64,000 nucleotides of DNA from Valencia hispanica (Eukaryota; Chordata; Actinopteri; Cyprinodontiformes; Valenciidae), in contig OY747715.1 in NCBI GenBank assembly GCA_963556495.2, forward strand, positions 7,501-71,500. The letters are read 5' to 3'. Made by a program: the position numbers and the translations under genes. Positions 12,481 to 24,741 of the stretch are shown here, piece after piece. Positions within the stretch are counted from its first letter, which is position 1, and every line of letters begins with the position of its first letter. The notes under the pieces were generated by a model that searched no databases, was not told where the DNA came from, and saw only the letters and a list, made by a program, of their open reading frames with translations.

Positions 12481-15400
12481 TTGGGAGTGCCTACCAATTG
12501 AAATTCCAATTTTCATCCCACAATTGAATCCATAGCCCATTCAGTAGATCAGAATCTGGAATCACTTGGTCCCTTAATAACTCATCAATACTTGTACCTA
12601 GAGTGATGCAGCCATCTGTACATGATAAAGCAATCTTCAACCTTCCTCTGGAACATGGAATTAGGCTGCTATCTTATTCTGTCTTTAAATTATAGGCCTT
12701 CAAAGTGATCCCAGAATTGGATCTATGGACCATTCAATAGATGAAAATCTGGAATCACTTTGGCCCTTAATAACTCATTTATACTTGTACCTAGAGTGAT
12801 GCAGCCATCTGTACACGATAAAGCAATCTTCAACCTTCCTCTGGAACATGGAATTAGGCTGCTATCTTCTACGGTCTTTAAATTATAGGCCTTCAAAGTG
12901 ATTCCAGAATTGGATCTATGGCCCATTCAATAGATGAAAATCTGGAATCAATAAATGAAAATCTGGAATCACTTTGTCCCTTAATAACTCATCGATACTT
13001 GTACCTAGAGTGATGCAGCCATCTCTACATGATAAAGCAATCTTCAACCTTCCTCTGGAACATGGAATTAGGCTGCTATCTAATTCTGTCTTTAAATTAT
13101 AGGCCTTCAAAGTGATTCCAGAATTGGATCTATGGCCCATTCAATAGATGAAAATCAGGAATCACTTTGGCCCTTAATAACTCATCAATACTTGTACCTA
13201 AAGTGATGCAGCCATCTGTACACGATAAAGCAATCTTCAACCTCCATCTGGAACATGGAATTAGGCTGCTATCTTCTTCTGTCTTTAAATTATAGGCCTT
13301 CAAAGTGATTCCAGAATTGGATCTATGGCCCATTCAATAGATGAAAATCTGGAATCAATAAATGAAAATCTGGAATCACTTTGTCCCTTAATAACTCATC
13401 GATACTTGTACCTAGAGTGATGCAGCCATCTCTACATGATAAAGCAATCTTCAACCTTCCTCTGGAACATGGAATTAGGCTGCTATCTAATTCTGTCTTT
13501 AAATTATAGGCCTTCAAAGTGATTCCAGAATTGGATCTATGGCCCATTCAATAGATGAAAATCTGGAATCAGTAGATAAGAATCTGGAATCACTTTGTCC
13601 CTTAATAACTCATCGATACTTGGACCTAAAGTGATGCAGCCATCTGTACACGATAAAGCAATCTTCAACCTCCCTCTGGAACATGGAATTAGGCTGCTAT
13701 CTTATTCTGTCTTTAAATTATAGGCCTTCAAAGTGATTCCAGAATTGGATCTATGGCCCATTCAATAGATGAAAATCTGGAATCACTTTGGCCCTTAATA
13801 ACTCATCAATACTTGTACCTAAAGTGATGCAGCCATCTGTACACGATAAAGCAATCTTCAACCTCCTTCTGGAACATGGAATTAGGCTGCTCTCTTATTC
13901 TGTCTTTAAATTATAGGCCTTCAAAGTGATTCCAGAATTGGATCTATGGCCCATTCAATAGATGAAAATCTGGAATCAATAGATAAAAATCTGGAATCAC
14001 TTTGTCCCTTAATAACTCATCGATACTTGTACCTAGAGTGATGCAGCCATCTGTACATGATGAAGCAATCTTCAACCTTCCTCTGGAACATGGAATTAGG
14101 CTGCTATCTTATTCTGTCTTTAAATTATAGGCCTTCAAAGTGATTCCAGAATTGGATCTATGGCCCATTCAATAGATGAAAATCTGGAATCACTTTAGCC
14201 CTTAATAACTCATCAATACTTGTACCTAAAGTGATGCAGCCATCTGTACACGATAAAGCAATCTTCAACCTTCCTCTGGGACATGGAATTAGGCTGCTAT
14301 CTTCTACGGTCTTTAAATTATAGGCCTTCAAAGTGATTCCAGAATTGGATCTATGGCCCATTCAATAGATGAAAATCTGGAATCACTTTGGCCCTTAATA
14401 ACTCATCAATACTTGTACCTAAAGTGATGCAGCCATCTGTACACGATAAAGCAATCTTCAACCTCCCTCTGGAACATGGAATTAGGCTGCTATCTTATTC
14501 TGTCATTAAATTATAGGCCTTCAAAGTGATTCCAGAATTGGATCTATGCCCCATTTAATAGATGAAAATCTGGAATCAATAGATGAAAATCTGGAATCAC
14601 TTTGTCCCTTAATAACTCATCGATACTTGTACCTAGAGTGATGCAGCCATCTGTACATGATAAAGCAATCTTCAACCTTCCTCTGGAACATGGAATTAGG
14701 CTGCTCTCTTCTTCTGTCTTTAAATTATAAGCCTTCAAAGTGATTCCAGAATTGGATCTATGGCCCATTCAATAGATGAAAATCTGGAATCAGTAGATAA
14801 GAATCTGGAATCACTTTGTCCCTTAATAACTCATCGATACTTGTACCTAGAGTGATGCAGCCATCTGTACATGATAAAGCAATCTTCAACCTTCCTCTGG
14901 AACATGGAATTAGGCTGCTATCTTATTCTATCTTTAAATTATAAGCCTTCAAAGTGATTCCAGAATTGGATCTATGGCCCATTCAATAGATGAAAATCTG
15001 GAATCAGTAGATAAGAATCTGGAATCACTTTGTCCCTTAATAACTCATCGATACTTGTACCTAGAGTGATGCAGCCATCTGTACATGATAAAGCAATCTT
15101 CAACCTTCATCTGGGACATGGAATTAGGCTGCTATCTTCTACGGTCTTTAAATTATAGGCCTTCAAAGTGATTCCAGAATTGGATCTATGGCCCATTCAA
15201 TAGATGAAAATCTGGAATCACTTTGGCCCTTAATAACTCATCAATACTTGTACCTAAAGTGATGCAGCCATCTGTACACGATAAAGCAATCTTCAACCTC
15301 CTTCTGGAACATGGAATTAGGCTGCTCTCTTCTTCTGTCTTTAAATTATAGGCCTTCAAAGTGATTCCAGAATTGGATCTATGGCCCATTCAATAGATGA

Positions 15401-17145
15401 AAATCTGGAATCAATAGATGAAAATCTGGAATCACTTTGTCCCTTAATAACTCATCGATACTTGTACCTAGAGTGATGCAGCCATCTGTACATGGGACAG
15501 CAATCTTCAACCTTCCTCTGGAACATGGAATTAGGCTGCTCTCTTCTTCTGTCTGTCAGGTTTCATGGACATTTTGCTTTCTTCCTTCCACTTCATTTCC
15601 TTCCCCTCTGTACCCCAAGCTGCTCTCTTGTGTTGTCCCTCTTTTTTCTGTTTAAACTTAGTTCTTTTTCTTATCTAGTTTAATCAAGTTAGGTTATCCC
15701 TTGTCTTTATTAGTGTATTCTGGAGCTTCCTTGTTTCTGTATCTTCTTGCTCTTAGATATTTTCACCTTTTGGTTTGTGTCCTTATTTGTTTCCTTATTT
15801 TATCCCCTCTAGATAGTTTACTTATTTCTTCCTTCTGCTCTCTAGTTTTTCCTTAGTTCCCCTTCCTAGACTTATTATTTTAGTTAAGAGTTTTATGTCT
15901 CCCTACCATTCTACCTCTCTTCCCAGCTGATTGTTCCACCTGCTCTCTCACTCTCCCCTGCATCTGATTCCCTTAATTGCTCATTGGTCTCCTCTCACTT
16001 CCTCATTTCCTCCCCAGTATGTATTCTGCCTTCATTCGGTCACTATTTGCTGGTCCGTCTTCATTCTTTCCCTGTCTTGTTCCTGAATCCTGCCCAGTTC
16101 CTATTTTTTCCTCATCTCTGCATTTTTGGTTCACCTAATTCTGTGAGTTTTTTCTCCTTGTTTTTGTTAACTATAAAATCATTTAGGTTTTGTTTTAGCT
16201 GCCTTTGGGTCCTATTTTACATGCTAACAGGAAATTGTCTTTAAATTATAGGCCTTCAAAGTGATTCATAAAATGGATCTATGGCCCATTCAATAGATGA
16301 AAATCTGGAATCACTTTGTCCCTTAATAACTCATCGATACTTGTACCTAGAGTGATGCAGCCATCTGTACATGATAAAGCAATCTTCAACCTTCCTCTGG
16401 AAGATGGAATTAGGCTGCTCTCTTCTTCTGTCTTTAAATTATAGGCCTTCAAAGTGATTCCAGAATTGGATCTATGGCCCATTCAATAGATGAAAATCTG
16501 GAATCACTTTGTCCATTAATAACTCATCGATACTTGTACCTAGAGTGATGCAGCCATCTGTACATGATAAAGCAATCTTCAACCTTCCTCTGGAACATGG
16601 AATTAGGCTGCTCTCTTCTTCTGTCTTTAAATTATAAGCCTTCAAAGTGATTCCAGAATTGTATCTATGGCCCATTCAATAGATGAAAATCTGGAATCAG
16701 TAGATAAGAATCTGGAATCACTTTGTCCCTTAATAACTCATCGATACTTGTACCTAGAGTGATGCAGCCATCTCTACATGATAAAGCAATCTTCAACCTT
16801 CCTCTGGAACATGGAATTAGGCTGCTATCTTATTCTATCTTTAAATTATAGGCCTTCAAAGTGATTCCAGAATTGGATCTATGGCCCATTCAATAGATGA
16901 AAATCTGGAATCACTTTGGCCTTTAATAACTCATTGATACTTGTACCTAGAGTGATGCAGCCATCTTTACATGATTAAGCAATCTTCAACCTTCCTCTGG
17001 AACATGGAATTAGGCTGCTATCTTATTCTATCTTTAAATTATAGGCCTTCAAAGTGATTCCAGAATTGGTTCTATGCCCACTTAATAGATGAGAATCTGG
17101 AATTACTTTGTCCCTTTATAACTCATCAATACTTGTGCCTAGGCC
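12481..17145. repeat. ~193-bp satellite array, left block
   Basis: Tandem monomers share CTTAATAACTCATC, GTGATGCAGCCATCT and TTTAAATTATAGGCCTTC. The usual period is 193 bp. Many monomers carry a 21-bp internal duplication around GGAATCA(A/G)TAGAT(G/A)A, giving 214 bp. The right-hand monomers near 16850-17145 are more diverged. The recurring minus-strand frame of 67 or 74 codons is a repeat by-product. A ~690-bp non-satellite segment interrupts the array at 15555-16238. Confidence 0.93.
15555..16238. other. Pyrimidine-rich segment inside the 193-bp satellite
   Basis: About 690 bp of T/C-rich sequence splits a monomer: satellite is broken after CTTCTTCTGTCT and resumes at TTGTCTTTAAATTATAGG. 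No terminal inverted repeats are obvious. An almost identical copy lies 4447 bp downstream at 20002-20685 in the same satellite context, so the segment was duplicated together with its flanks. Short plus-strand frames have no recognisable domain. Confidence 0.75.
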
Positions 17146-17404
17146 ATTGTTTTTCAGTCCAGGTCCTCAGGCCCCACTGCCCTGTAGGTTTTCAATGTGT
17201 TCCTACCTGATTCAATTTCTTTGCAGCCAGTTAGCCAGTTATGCTTTTGAATATCTCTGTAATCAATTTCCAAATTGATTATTTTGGAACAGGAATCCTG
17301 CAATCTAAGATAATTCCACATTTGTTTTATCAGTCTTTAAATTCCACATTTGTTCATCTGCTATGTAAAATCTTCCATCATCAATCAAAATGCACATTTA
17401 GAAA
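17146..17404. other. Unassigned sequence after the satellite
   Basis: The satellite grades into unique sequence around 17145-17235 (TTTTTCAGTCCAGGTCCTCAGG). The first part recurs at 21980-22060 as part of the 4447-bp duplication. A 199-codon plus-strand frame crosses this region but has no recognisable domain and is not called a gene. Confidence 0.5.
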
Positions 17405-17720
17405 TGACAGAAAAAATGGCTTTTTAAACAATCTTTATTGGAACATCAAAATTAGATTTGAAAAAACTTTTCAAATTGTTGACCTTATAGAACTTTTGGA
17501 GCACAGGGTTACCCATATCCTACATTTTCCGCACTCTACCCCTCACTCACATCAGGGAGCCCCCTTTTTGAATAGCTTTTTAAACAGTCTTTATCAGAAC
17601 ATCAAACTTAGATATGTAGAAAATTTTAACATATTGAGCTTACAGAACATTTGGAGCAGAGGGTTGCCCATATCCTCCATTCAGCACTCCACCCCTCCCT
17701 CACATCAGGGAGCCCCCTTG
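17405..17720. repeat. Two direct repeats of about 160 bp
   Basis: The segments starting near 17420 and 17577 match each other, both running from GCTTTTTAAAC to CATCAGGGAGCCCCC. This is a diverged tandem duplication. Its origin is unknown. Confidence 0.75.
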
Positions 17721-17937
17721 TTGATCATCCCATTCCTGTGTTTCACAAAGAGGTACACGGTATTCTCCCTTTCTAGTGGGGGGGGGTCAATGCTCGACTC
17801 TTCACTTTCGGCCAGTGAGCTGAGACGTTCGGGTGAGTAAGGTGGGGGAGGTGTGAAGGGTGGGACAGGTGATGAGGGACGTGAGAAGGATGGGGGAGTT
17901 GAGGTGGGTGTGGAAGGCAATTTGGGCACTAGGGATT

Positions 17938-18030
17938 CGGTGCTGGTGCCATTGTCTGTGGCGGTGCCTGTGACGGTGCCTGTGGCGGTGCCTGTGGTGG
18001 TGCCTGCGCCTGTGCTGGTGCCATTGCCAT
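17938..18030. repeat. 12-bp GC-rich minisatellite
   Basis: About seven imperfect copies of GGTGCCTGTGGC are present. They lie in a minus-strand frame (18085-17705) of Pro/Ser/Thr/Gly-rich low-complexity sequence that has no recognisable domain. That frame could be a piece of a mobile-element ORF downstream of the reverse transcriptase remnant, but nothing confirms this. Confidence 0.7.
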
Positions 18031-18186
18031 CATCTGCATGGAGTTTTTGGGCATCCGTGGTGGCGCTGAACCCGTCGCATTCCATGGGGACTGTCGGTTA
18101 CGGCAGACAGGTCTCAAAAAGAGGAGGAAATGAACGGGGAAGAGAAGGGGGAAAAAGATAAGCAGATGTTGAAGGATTAACAAAGA

Positions 18187-18470
18187 TGGTCTTGCCACAT
18201 TCGACTATCCGTCGGACCCTCCTCTCCAGAACCCCTGAATAGACCTTACCAGGGAGGCTCAGAAGTGTGATCCCCCTGTAGTTGGAACACACCCTGTGGT
18301 CCCCTTTTTTAAACAGGGGGACCACCACCCCGGTCTGCCAATCCAAGGGAACTGCCCCCGATGTCCACGCAATATTGCAGAGCCGTGTTAACCAACACAG
18401 CCCCACAACATCCAGAGCCTTGAGGAACTCCGGTCGAATCTCATCCACCCCCGGAGCTAGCCCTTCTCCA
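18187..18470 (-). pseudogene. Non-LTR retrotransposon reverse transcriptase fragment
   Basis: On the minus strand the translation contains DEIRPEFLKALDVVG, WTSGAVPLDWQTGVVVPLFK and KGDHRVCSNYRGITLLSLPG. These are the finger and early palm motifs of a LINE-type reverse transcriptase, where the family normally has 'P..WR...I.PLFKKGD....NYRGI.LL'. The active-site aspartates and everything after the RRIVE segment are missing, and the frame continues into unrelated residues. This is a short, dead LINE fragment of roughly 90 residues. The clade is not determined. Confidence 0.85.
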
Positions 18471-19139
18471 AATTGGGTTTGTTTGGATTCCAGATTCCAA
18501 ATTCATATCTATGCATTTAGCTTCAAAATTAGACATTAGAATTTGGTTTTGCTGCAAATATCCTAGGTTACTTACATATGGTCTGCAAAAATATTACAAA
18601 TTCAACCAAAATAAACATCAATATGCATACAATACACGCTTAATTGGCAGGAGCTCTTTGGATTCTTACCATGCGGTTGAAGCTGCTGCAGGGGAAGTGA
18701 AACTTAACTGCCAGTAGGCGATTTGTCACAGGTCATTAGGAGCAGCTCATTGTATTTATTTTGGGGGGGGGGGGGTTCACTTCAGTTTTGGACATTTTAC
18801 AAGTGGCTAGCAAAGTGTGTTGTAAAATTTCTGAAAGTAGCACTACCAAAAATGTCCAAAACTGAACATAAGGACATCGGCTAAAAACAGTGGGATTCAA
18901 CTGTAAATTTTTTACTTTTCCATTAATAAGTACCCTGTATCATTATTGTAGATGGAACGATCCAAAGAAAGGAAATACAGCCAAATTTCATCATCCAAAT
19001 ATGTGTCTCCCAATCAATTGCTTTGAATTTATACGATTTTGACGACGCCATGTTGGTATCTATTTAATAATTATTATTTCCCGCCTCCATATTTATATCT
19101 GCTCCAATTTACTGTTTCCATATTTGTATCTCTTTCCTT
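18471..19139. other. Unique AT-rich stretch with an inverted repeat
   Basis: No gene is recognised. It holds a run of about 14 G near 18761-18774. It also holds a perfect 16-bp inverted repeat, CAGTTTTGGACATTTT at 18783-18798 and its complement at 18849-18864, separated by 50 bp. This could be the core of a small MITE or a hairpin. Confidence 0.6.
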
Positions 19140-19610
19140 TTCCCGCCTCCACATTTCTATCTGATCAACTTGGAAACTCATTAGCATGCCTCAACATACC
19201 CGCACATCAATTGTGGGGACTCTAGCTCATTGGGAACGCCCACAAATGGACATTCCAACTTTCATTCTATACTTCCAAATCCCATATATTCCTATGGGGA
19301 CCAAATTGGAACTTCTTTGTAGAGACTTGTGAGTAATGTGAGACTCATTAGCATGCCTCAACATACCCACACATCAATTTTGGGGACTCTGGCTCATTGG
19401 GAACACCCACGAATGGACATACCAAATTATATCACAAGTTCCAAATCCCATGCATTTGTATGGGGTGAAAATTGGAACTTTCTCCTAGAGACTTGGTAGT
19501 ACTTGGAGACTCATTAGCATGCCTCACCATAACCACACATCAAATTTGGGGACTGTAGCTCATTGGGAGCACCTACCAATTGACATTCCAATTTTCACTC
19601 CACAATTAAA
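19140..19610. repeat. Diverged 166-bp satellite monomers
   Basis: About three monomers retain GACTCATTAGCATGCCTC, GGGGACTCTAGCTCATTGGGA and ATTCCTATGGGGACC, but are much more diverged than the main array. They sit just left of the second 193-bp block, as at the original 166/193 junction near 12480. They may be an older copy of that junction. Confidence 0.85.
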
Positions 19611-22079
19611 TCTATGGCCTAATTAATAGATGAGAATCTGGAATCAGTAGATAAGAATCTGGAATCACTTTGTCCCTTAATAACTCATCGATACTTGTAC
19701 CAAGAGTGATGCAGCCATCTGTACATGATAAAGCAATCTTCAACCTTCCTCTGGAACATGGAATTAGGCTGCTCTCTTCTTCTGTCTTTAAATTATAGGC
19801 CTTCAAAGTGATTCCAGAATTGGATCTATGGCCCATTCAATAGATGAAAATCTGGAATCAGTAGATAAGAATCTGGAATCACTTTGTCCCTTAATAACTC
19901 ATTGATACTTGGACCTAAAGTGATGCAGCCATCTGTACATGAAAAAGCAATCTTCAAACTTCCTCTGGAACATGGAATTAGGCTGCTCTCTTCTTCTGTC
20001 TGTCAGGTTTCATGGACATTTTGCTTTCTTCCTTCCACTTCATTTCCTTCCCCTCTGTACCCCAAGCTGCTCTCTTGTGTTGTCCCTCCTTTTTCTGTTT
20101 AAACTTAGTTCTTTTTCTTATCTAGTTTAATCAAGTTAGGTTATCCCTTGTCTTTATTAGTGTATTCTGGAGCTTCCTTGTTTCTGTATCTTCTTGCTCT
20201 TAGATATTTTCACCTTTTGGTTTGTGTCCTTATTTGTTTCCTTATTTTATCCCCTCTAGATAGTTTACTTATTTCTTCCTTCTGCTCTCTAGTTTTTCCT
20301 TAGTTCCCCTTCCTAGACTTATTATTTTAGTTAAGAGTTTTATGTCTCCCTACCATTCTACCTCTCTTCCCAGCTGATTGTTCCACCTGCTCTCTCACTC
20401 TCCCCTGCATCTGATTCCCTTAATTGCTCATTGGTCTCCTCTCACTTCCTCATTTCCTCCCCAGTATGTATTCTGCCTTCATTCGGTCACTATTTGCTGG
20501 TCCGTCTTCATTCTTTCCCTGTCTTGTTCCTGAATCCTGCCCAGTTCCTATTTTTTCCTCATCTCTGCATTTTTGGTTCACCTAATTCTGTAAGTTTTTT
20601 CTCCTTGTTTTTGTTAACTATAAAATCATTTAGGTTTTGTTTTAGCTGCCTTTGGGTCCTATTTTACATGCTAACAGGAAATTGTCTTTAAATTATAGGC
20701 CTTCAAAGTGATTCATAAAATGGATCTATGGCCCATTCAATAGATGAAAATCTGGAATCACTTTGTCCCTTAATAACTCATCGATACTTGTACCTAGAGT
20801 GATGCAGCCATCTGTACATGATAAAGCAATCTTCAACCTTCCTCTGGAAGATGGAATTAGGCTGCTCTCTTCTTCTGTCTTTAAATTATAGGCCTTCAAA
20901 GTGATTCCAGAATTGGATCTATGGCCCATTCAATAGATGAAAATCTGGAATCACTTTGTCCATTAATAACTCATCGATACTTGTACCTAGAGTGATGCAG
21001 CCATCTGTACATGATAAAGCAATCTTCAACCTTCCTCTGGAACATGGAATTAGGCTGCTCTCTTCTTCTGTCTTTAAATTATAAGCCTTCAAAGTGATTC
21101 CAGAATTGTATCTATGGCCCATTCAATAGATGAAAATCTGGAATCAGTAGATAAGAATCTGGAATCACTTTGTCCCTTAATAACTCATCGATACTTGTAC
21201 CTAGAGTGATGCAGCCATCTCTACATGATAAAGCAATCTTCAACCTTCCTCTGGAACATGGAATTAGGCTGCTATCTTATTCTATCTTTAAATTAAAGGC
21301 CTTCAAAGTGATTCCAGAATTGGATCTATGGCCCATTCAATAGATGAAAATCTGGAATCACTTTGGCCTTTAATAACTCATTGATACTTGTACCTAGAGT
21401 GATGCAGCCATCTGTACATGATTAAGCAATCTTCAACCTTCCTCTGGAACATGGAATTAGGCTGCTATCTTATTCTATCTTTAAATTATAGGCCTTCAAA
21501 GTGATTCCAGAATTGGATCTATTGCCCATTCAATAGATGAAAATCTGGAATCACTTTTGCCCTTAATAACTCATTGATACTTGTACCTAGAGTGATGCAG
21601 CCATCTGTACATGATAAAGCAATCTTCAACCTTCCTCTGGAACATGGAATTAGGCTGCTATCTTATTCTATCTTTAAATTATAGGCCTTCAAAGTGATTC
21701 CACAATTGGATCTATGGCCCATTCATTAGATGAAAATCTGGAATCACTTTGTCCCTTAATAACTCATCGATATTTGTACCTAGAGTGATGCAGCCATCTA
21801 TACATGGGACAGCAATCTTCAAGCTTCCTCTGGTACAGGGAAATAGGCTGCTCTCTTCTTCTGTCTTTAAATTATAGGCCTTCAAAGTGATTCCAAAATT
21901 GGTTCTATGCCCACTTAATAGATGAGAATCTGGAATTACTTTGTCCCTTTATAACTCATCATTACTTGTGCCTAGGCCATTGTTTTTCAGTCCAGGTCCT
22001 CAGGCCCCACTGCCCTGTAGGTTTTTCAATGAGTTCCTACCTGATTCAATTTCTTTGCAGTCGGTTAACCCGCCATTCA
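19611..22079. repeat. ~193-bp satellite array, right block
   Basis: From about 19884 this block matches the segment from 15437 at an offset of exactly 4447 bp, including the inserted pyrimidine-rich segment. The copies differ by occasional substitutions. Two extra monomers occur near 21480-21880. The block decays at about 22080. Confidence 0.92.
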
Positions 22080-22197
22080 TTGCATTCAGCTGTAACCCAT
22101 TAATTCCTGTGGTGCCAAAATTTTAACTCCTTCGTAGAGACTTGGGAGTACTTTGAGACTCACAAGAATTCCTCAACATAACTACACATCAATTTTG
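22080..22197. repeat. Degenerate 166-bp satellite fragment
   Basis: Landmarks CTTCGTAGAGACTTGGGAG and CTACACATCAATTTTGG remain. The fragment abuts the first 2544-bp unit. Confidence 0.7.
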
Positions 22198-24741
22198 GCG
22201 CCCCCTAGCTCTGCACGGGATGGAACCAGAGCTCCGATTCCAACGCGGGGCTAATCCGGTGGACGAGACCTTTCCGTCGATGTCTGGATCATGCCTCTAC
22301 GTTGAAGTATGGCCGAGTTTGCCCGATTCACCTTGTTTGGCAAGAAGGAGTCAGGGTGCAAGACTTTTCATGGGCTCTGAGAGTCTGGAGCCGTGTTGGC
22401 ACTTTCAACCAAAACAATGAGATACGGGCATTATTCTTACACAGGTTTTACAGATCCCCGAGAGCATCCGAGAACACGTCCAACCGTATCTCTGACGCTT
22501 TCCGCCTCTGAGCTACAGCTTTCCCAAAATGGTCGAGGTCAAGAGGTCACCCCTTGCACAGCGCCCAGTCTTTTGGGGGCTTATTTGGCCATACGGTGGG
22601 TTAGAGACTCGGAACCATTTCCGGCTTAAACCTGGCATCCCACCCATGGATGGCGTCTGTTTTGGTCACAAACGCCCCCCAGGAAGGACCCCGAAATGTG
22701 CCCTAAAGTCAGGTGGGTCGAATGCCTTTAATAGATTGCAATCGGGAACAATAGATGTCATTATGGAAGGAGGTTATTTCTTCTCAAAACCTAAAAAAAG
22801 CGAGCGAGAAGGACAGTTAGGGCACCGTTGCGATCGCGTGAGCGAGGTCTTTAACGCGGACCTTAGCCCAGTTCTCCACACCCAACCGCTGCCAAGTTGG
22901 TTCCAGAACAGCGCCACCTATATGGCGCTCACCTATGTGATGCAGCTTTTCGAGAGCTTTCCGACGGTGTCGGTTGCTAATCCCTCGCTGCTTTCCTTAT
23001 AGAGATACAGCACTTAATTGGGTGAAAAAGTTCAACATTTGGCGCCCCCTAGCTCTGCACAGGATGGAATCAGAGCTCCGATTCCAACGCGGGGCTAATT
23101 GGGTGGACGAGACCTTTCCGTCGATGTCTGGATCATGCCTCTACGTTGAAGTATGGCCGAGTTTGCCCGATTCACCTTGTTTGGCAAGAAGGAGTCAGGG
23201 TGCAAGACTTTTCATGGGCTCTGAGAGTCTGGAGCCGTGTTGGCACTTTCAACCAAAACAATGATATACGGGCATTATTCTTACACAGGTTATACAGATC
23301 CCCGAGTGCATCCGAGAACACGTCCAGCCGTATCTCTGACGCTTTCCCCCGCCGAGCTACGGCTTTCCAAAATGGTCGAGGTCAAGAGGTCACCCCTTGC
23401 ACAGCGCCCAGTCTTTTGGGGGCTTATTCGGCCATACGGAGGGTTAGAGACTCGGAACCACTTCCGGCTGAAACCTGGCATCCCACCCATGGATGGCGTC
23501 TGTTTTGGTCACAAACGGCCCCCAGGAAGGACCCCAAAATGTGCCCTAAAGTCAGGTGGGTCGAATGCCTTTAATAGATTGCAATCGGGGACGATAGATG
23601 CCAATACGGAAGGAAGTTTTATCAGAAGAGCGCCACCTACGTGGCATTCACATATGTTGTAGAGCACTCTGACTGCTTTCCAAAGATGTCTTTATATAAC
23701 CTCTGACTTCTTCCAAGCTGGAGATAGAGGACTTCAAGGATTTAAGCTTCCCATCCCCCAACGCTGCTGTCAGAGACCAAAAAGCACTGCAGCAGCTTTT
23801 GAACGGGAGATGATCGGGAGAGGATTTTCTGGTCATGGCCAATTGAGCTGATATTCAGATATGTGACAGGTCTTGCAACGAAGTACAGTGTGTGAAATTT
23901 TTTTGCTTCCTGTGGCTAACCGTTAGCCCAAAAATCCATGATTCCATTTTCCAGATTTGTATCTATTCACATTAAAATTTGTCTCATCTTCACTGCCGTG
24001 CCATGTCATTTGTTTAAGACCTTGGGGATTTCTGTTCAGTGGTCTGTTGTCACCAATGAGAGGGGAGTCAGTGACAGGAGTTGGAAATCTTTTCGAGCAC
24101 GTTTTGTCCCAAATGTCGGCCCAGCTACATCTCTGCCCACTGCCTTTCTGTAGAAGCAGAGTTCTCCGCGAAGCTGTTCTCCTCGGTGTTCTCGGTGCTT
24201 GCCTTCCCACGATACAGAACCTCAAAGATGAGGGATTTTGGACTCTTGGCGTCCTCTAGCCTACTCGTATTAAACTATTCGAGTCGGGCAGAAGCACACC
24301 GAAGACGTGGGTTTCGTGGCCCTACGACCTGGTTTAAATTTCACTTTTTAAAACGCTAAAGGTGATGGAGGAGCTGGGTGAGAGTGCTACCCAAAATGTG
24401 CCCTAAAGTCAGGAGGGTCGCCTGCCTTTAAGAGATTGCAATCGGGAACAATATATGTCAGTATTGAAGGAAGTTATTTCTTCTCAAAACCTGAAAAAAG
24501 CGAGCGAGGAGGACAGTTAGGGCACCGTTGCGATCGCGTGAGCGAGGGCTTTAACGCGGACCTTAGCCCAGGTCTCCACACCCAACCGCTGCCAAGTTGG
24601 TTCCAGAACAGCGCCACCTACATGGCGCTCACCTATGTGATGCAGCTTTTCGAGAGCTTTCCGACGGTGTCGGTTGCTAATCCCTCGCTGCTTTCCTTAT
24701 AGAGATACAGCACTTAATTGGGTGAAAAATTTCAACATTTA
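22198..24741. repeat. 2544-bp tandem unit 1
   Basis: The unit begins at GCGCCCCCTAGCTCTGCACGG. A first block recurs internally about 844 bp later (22302 versus 23146), then again in part near 24447, with a unique section at about 23600-24360 between them. The DNA is CpG-rich. Open frames up to 157 codons overlap on both strands and show no domain I recognise, so none is called as a gene. This unit is slightly diverged from units 2-4. Confidence 0.92.

Noticed and set aside
17241..17840. 199-codon plus-strand frame
   Set aside because: Runs through a duplicated AT-rich segment and a G-run; no domain and no splice or start support.
12723..21122. Recurring 67- and 74-codon minus-strand frames beginning MGHRSNSG
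   Set aside because: They repeat exactly with the 193-bp satellite monomer and have no independent coding evidence.
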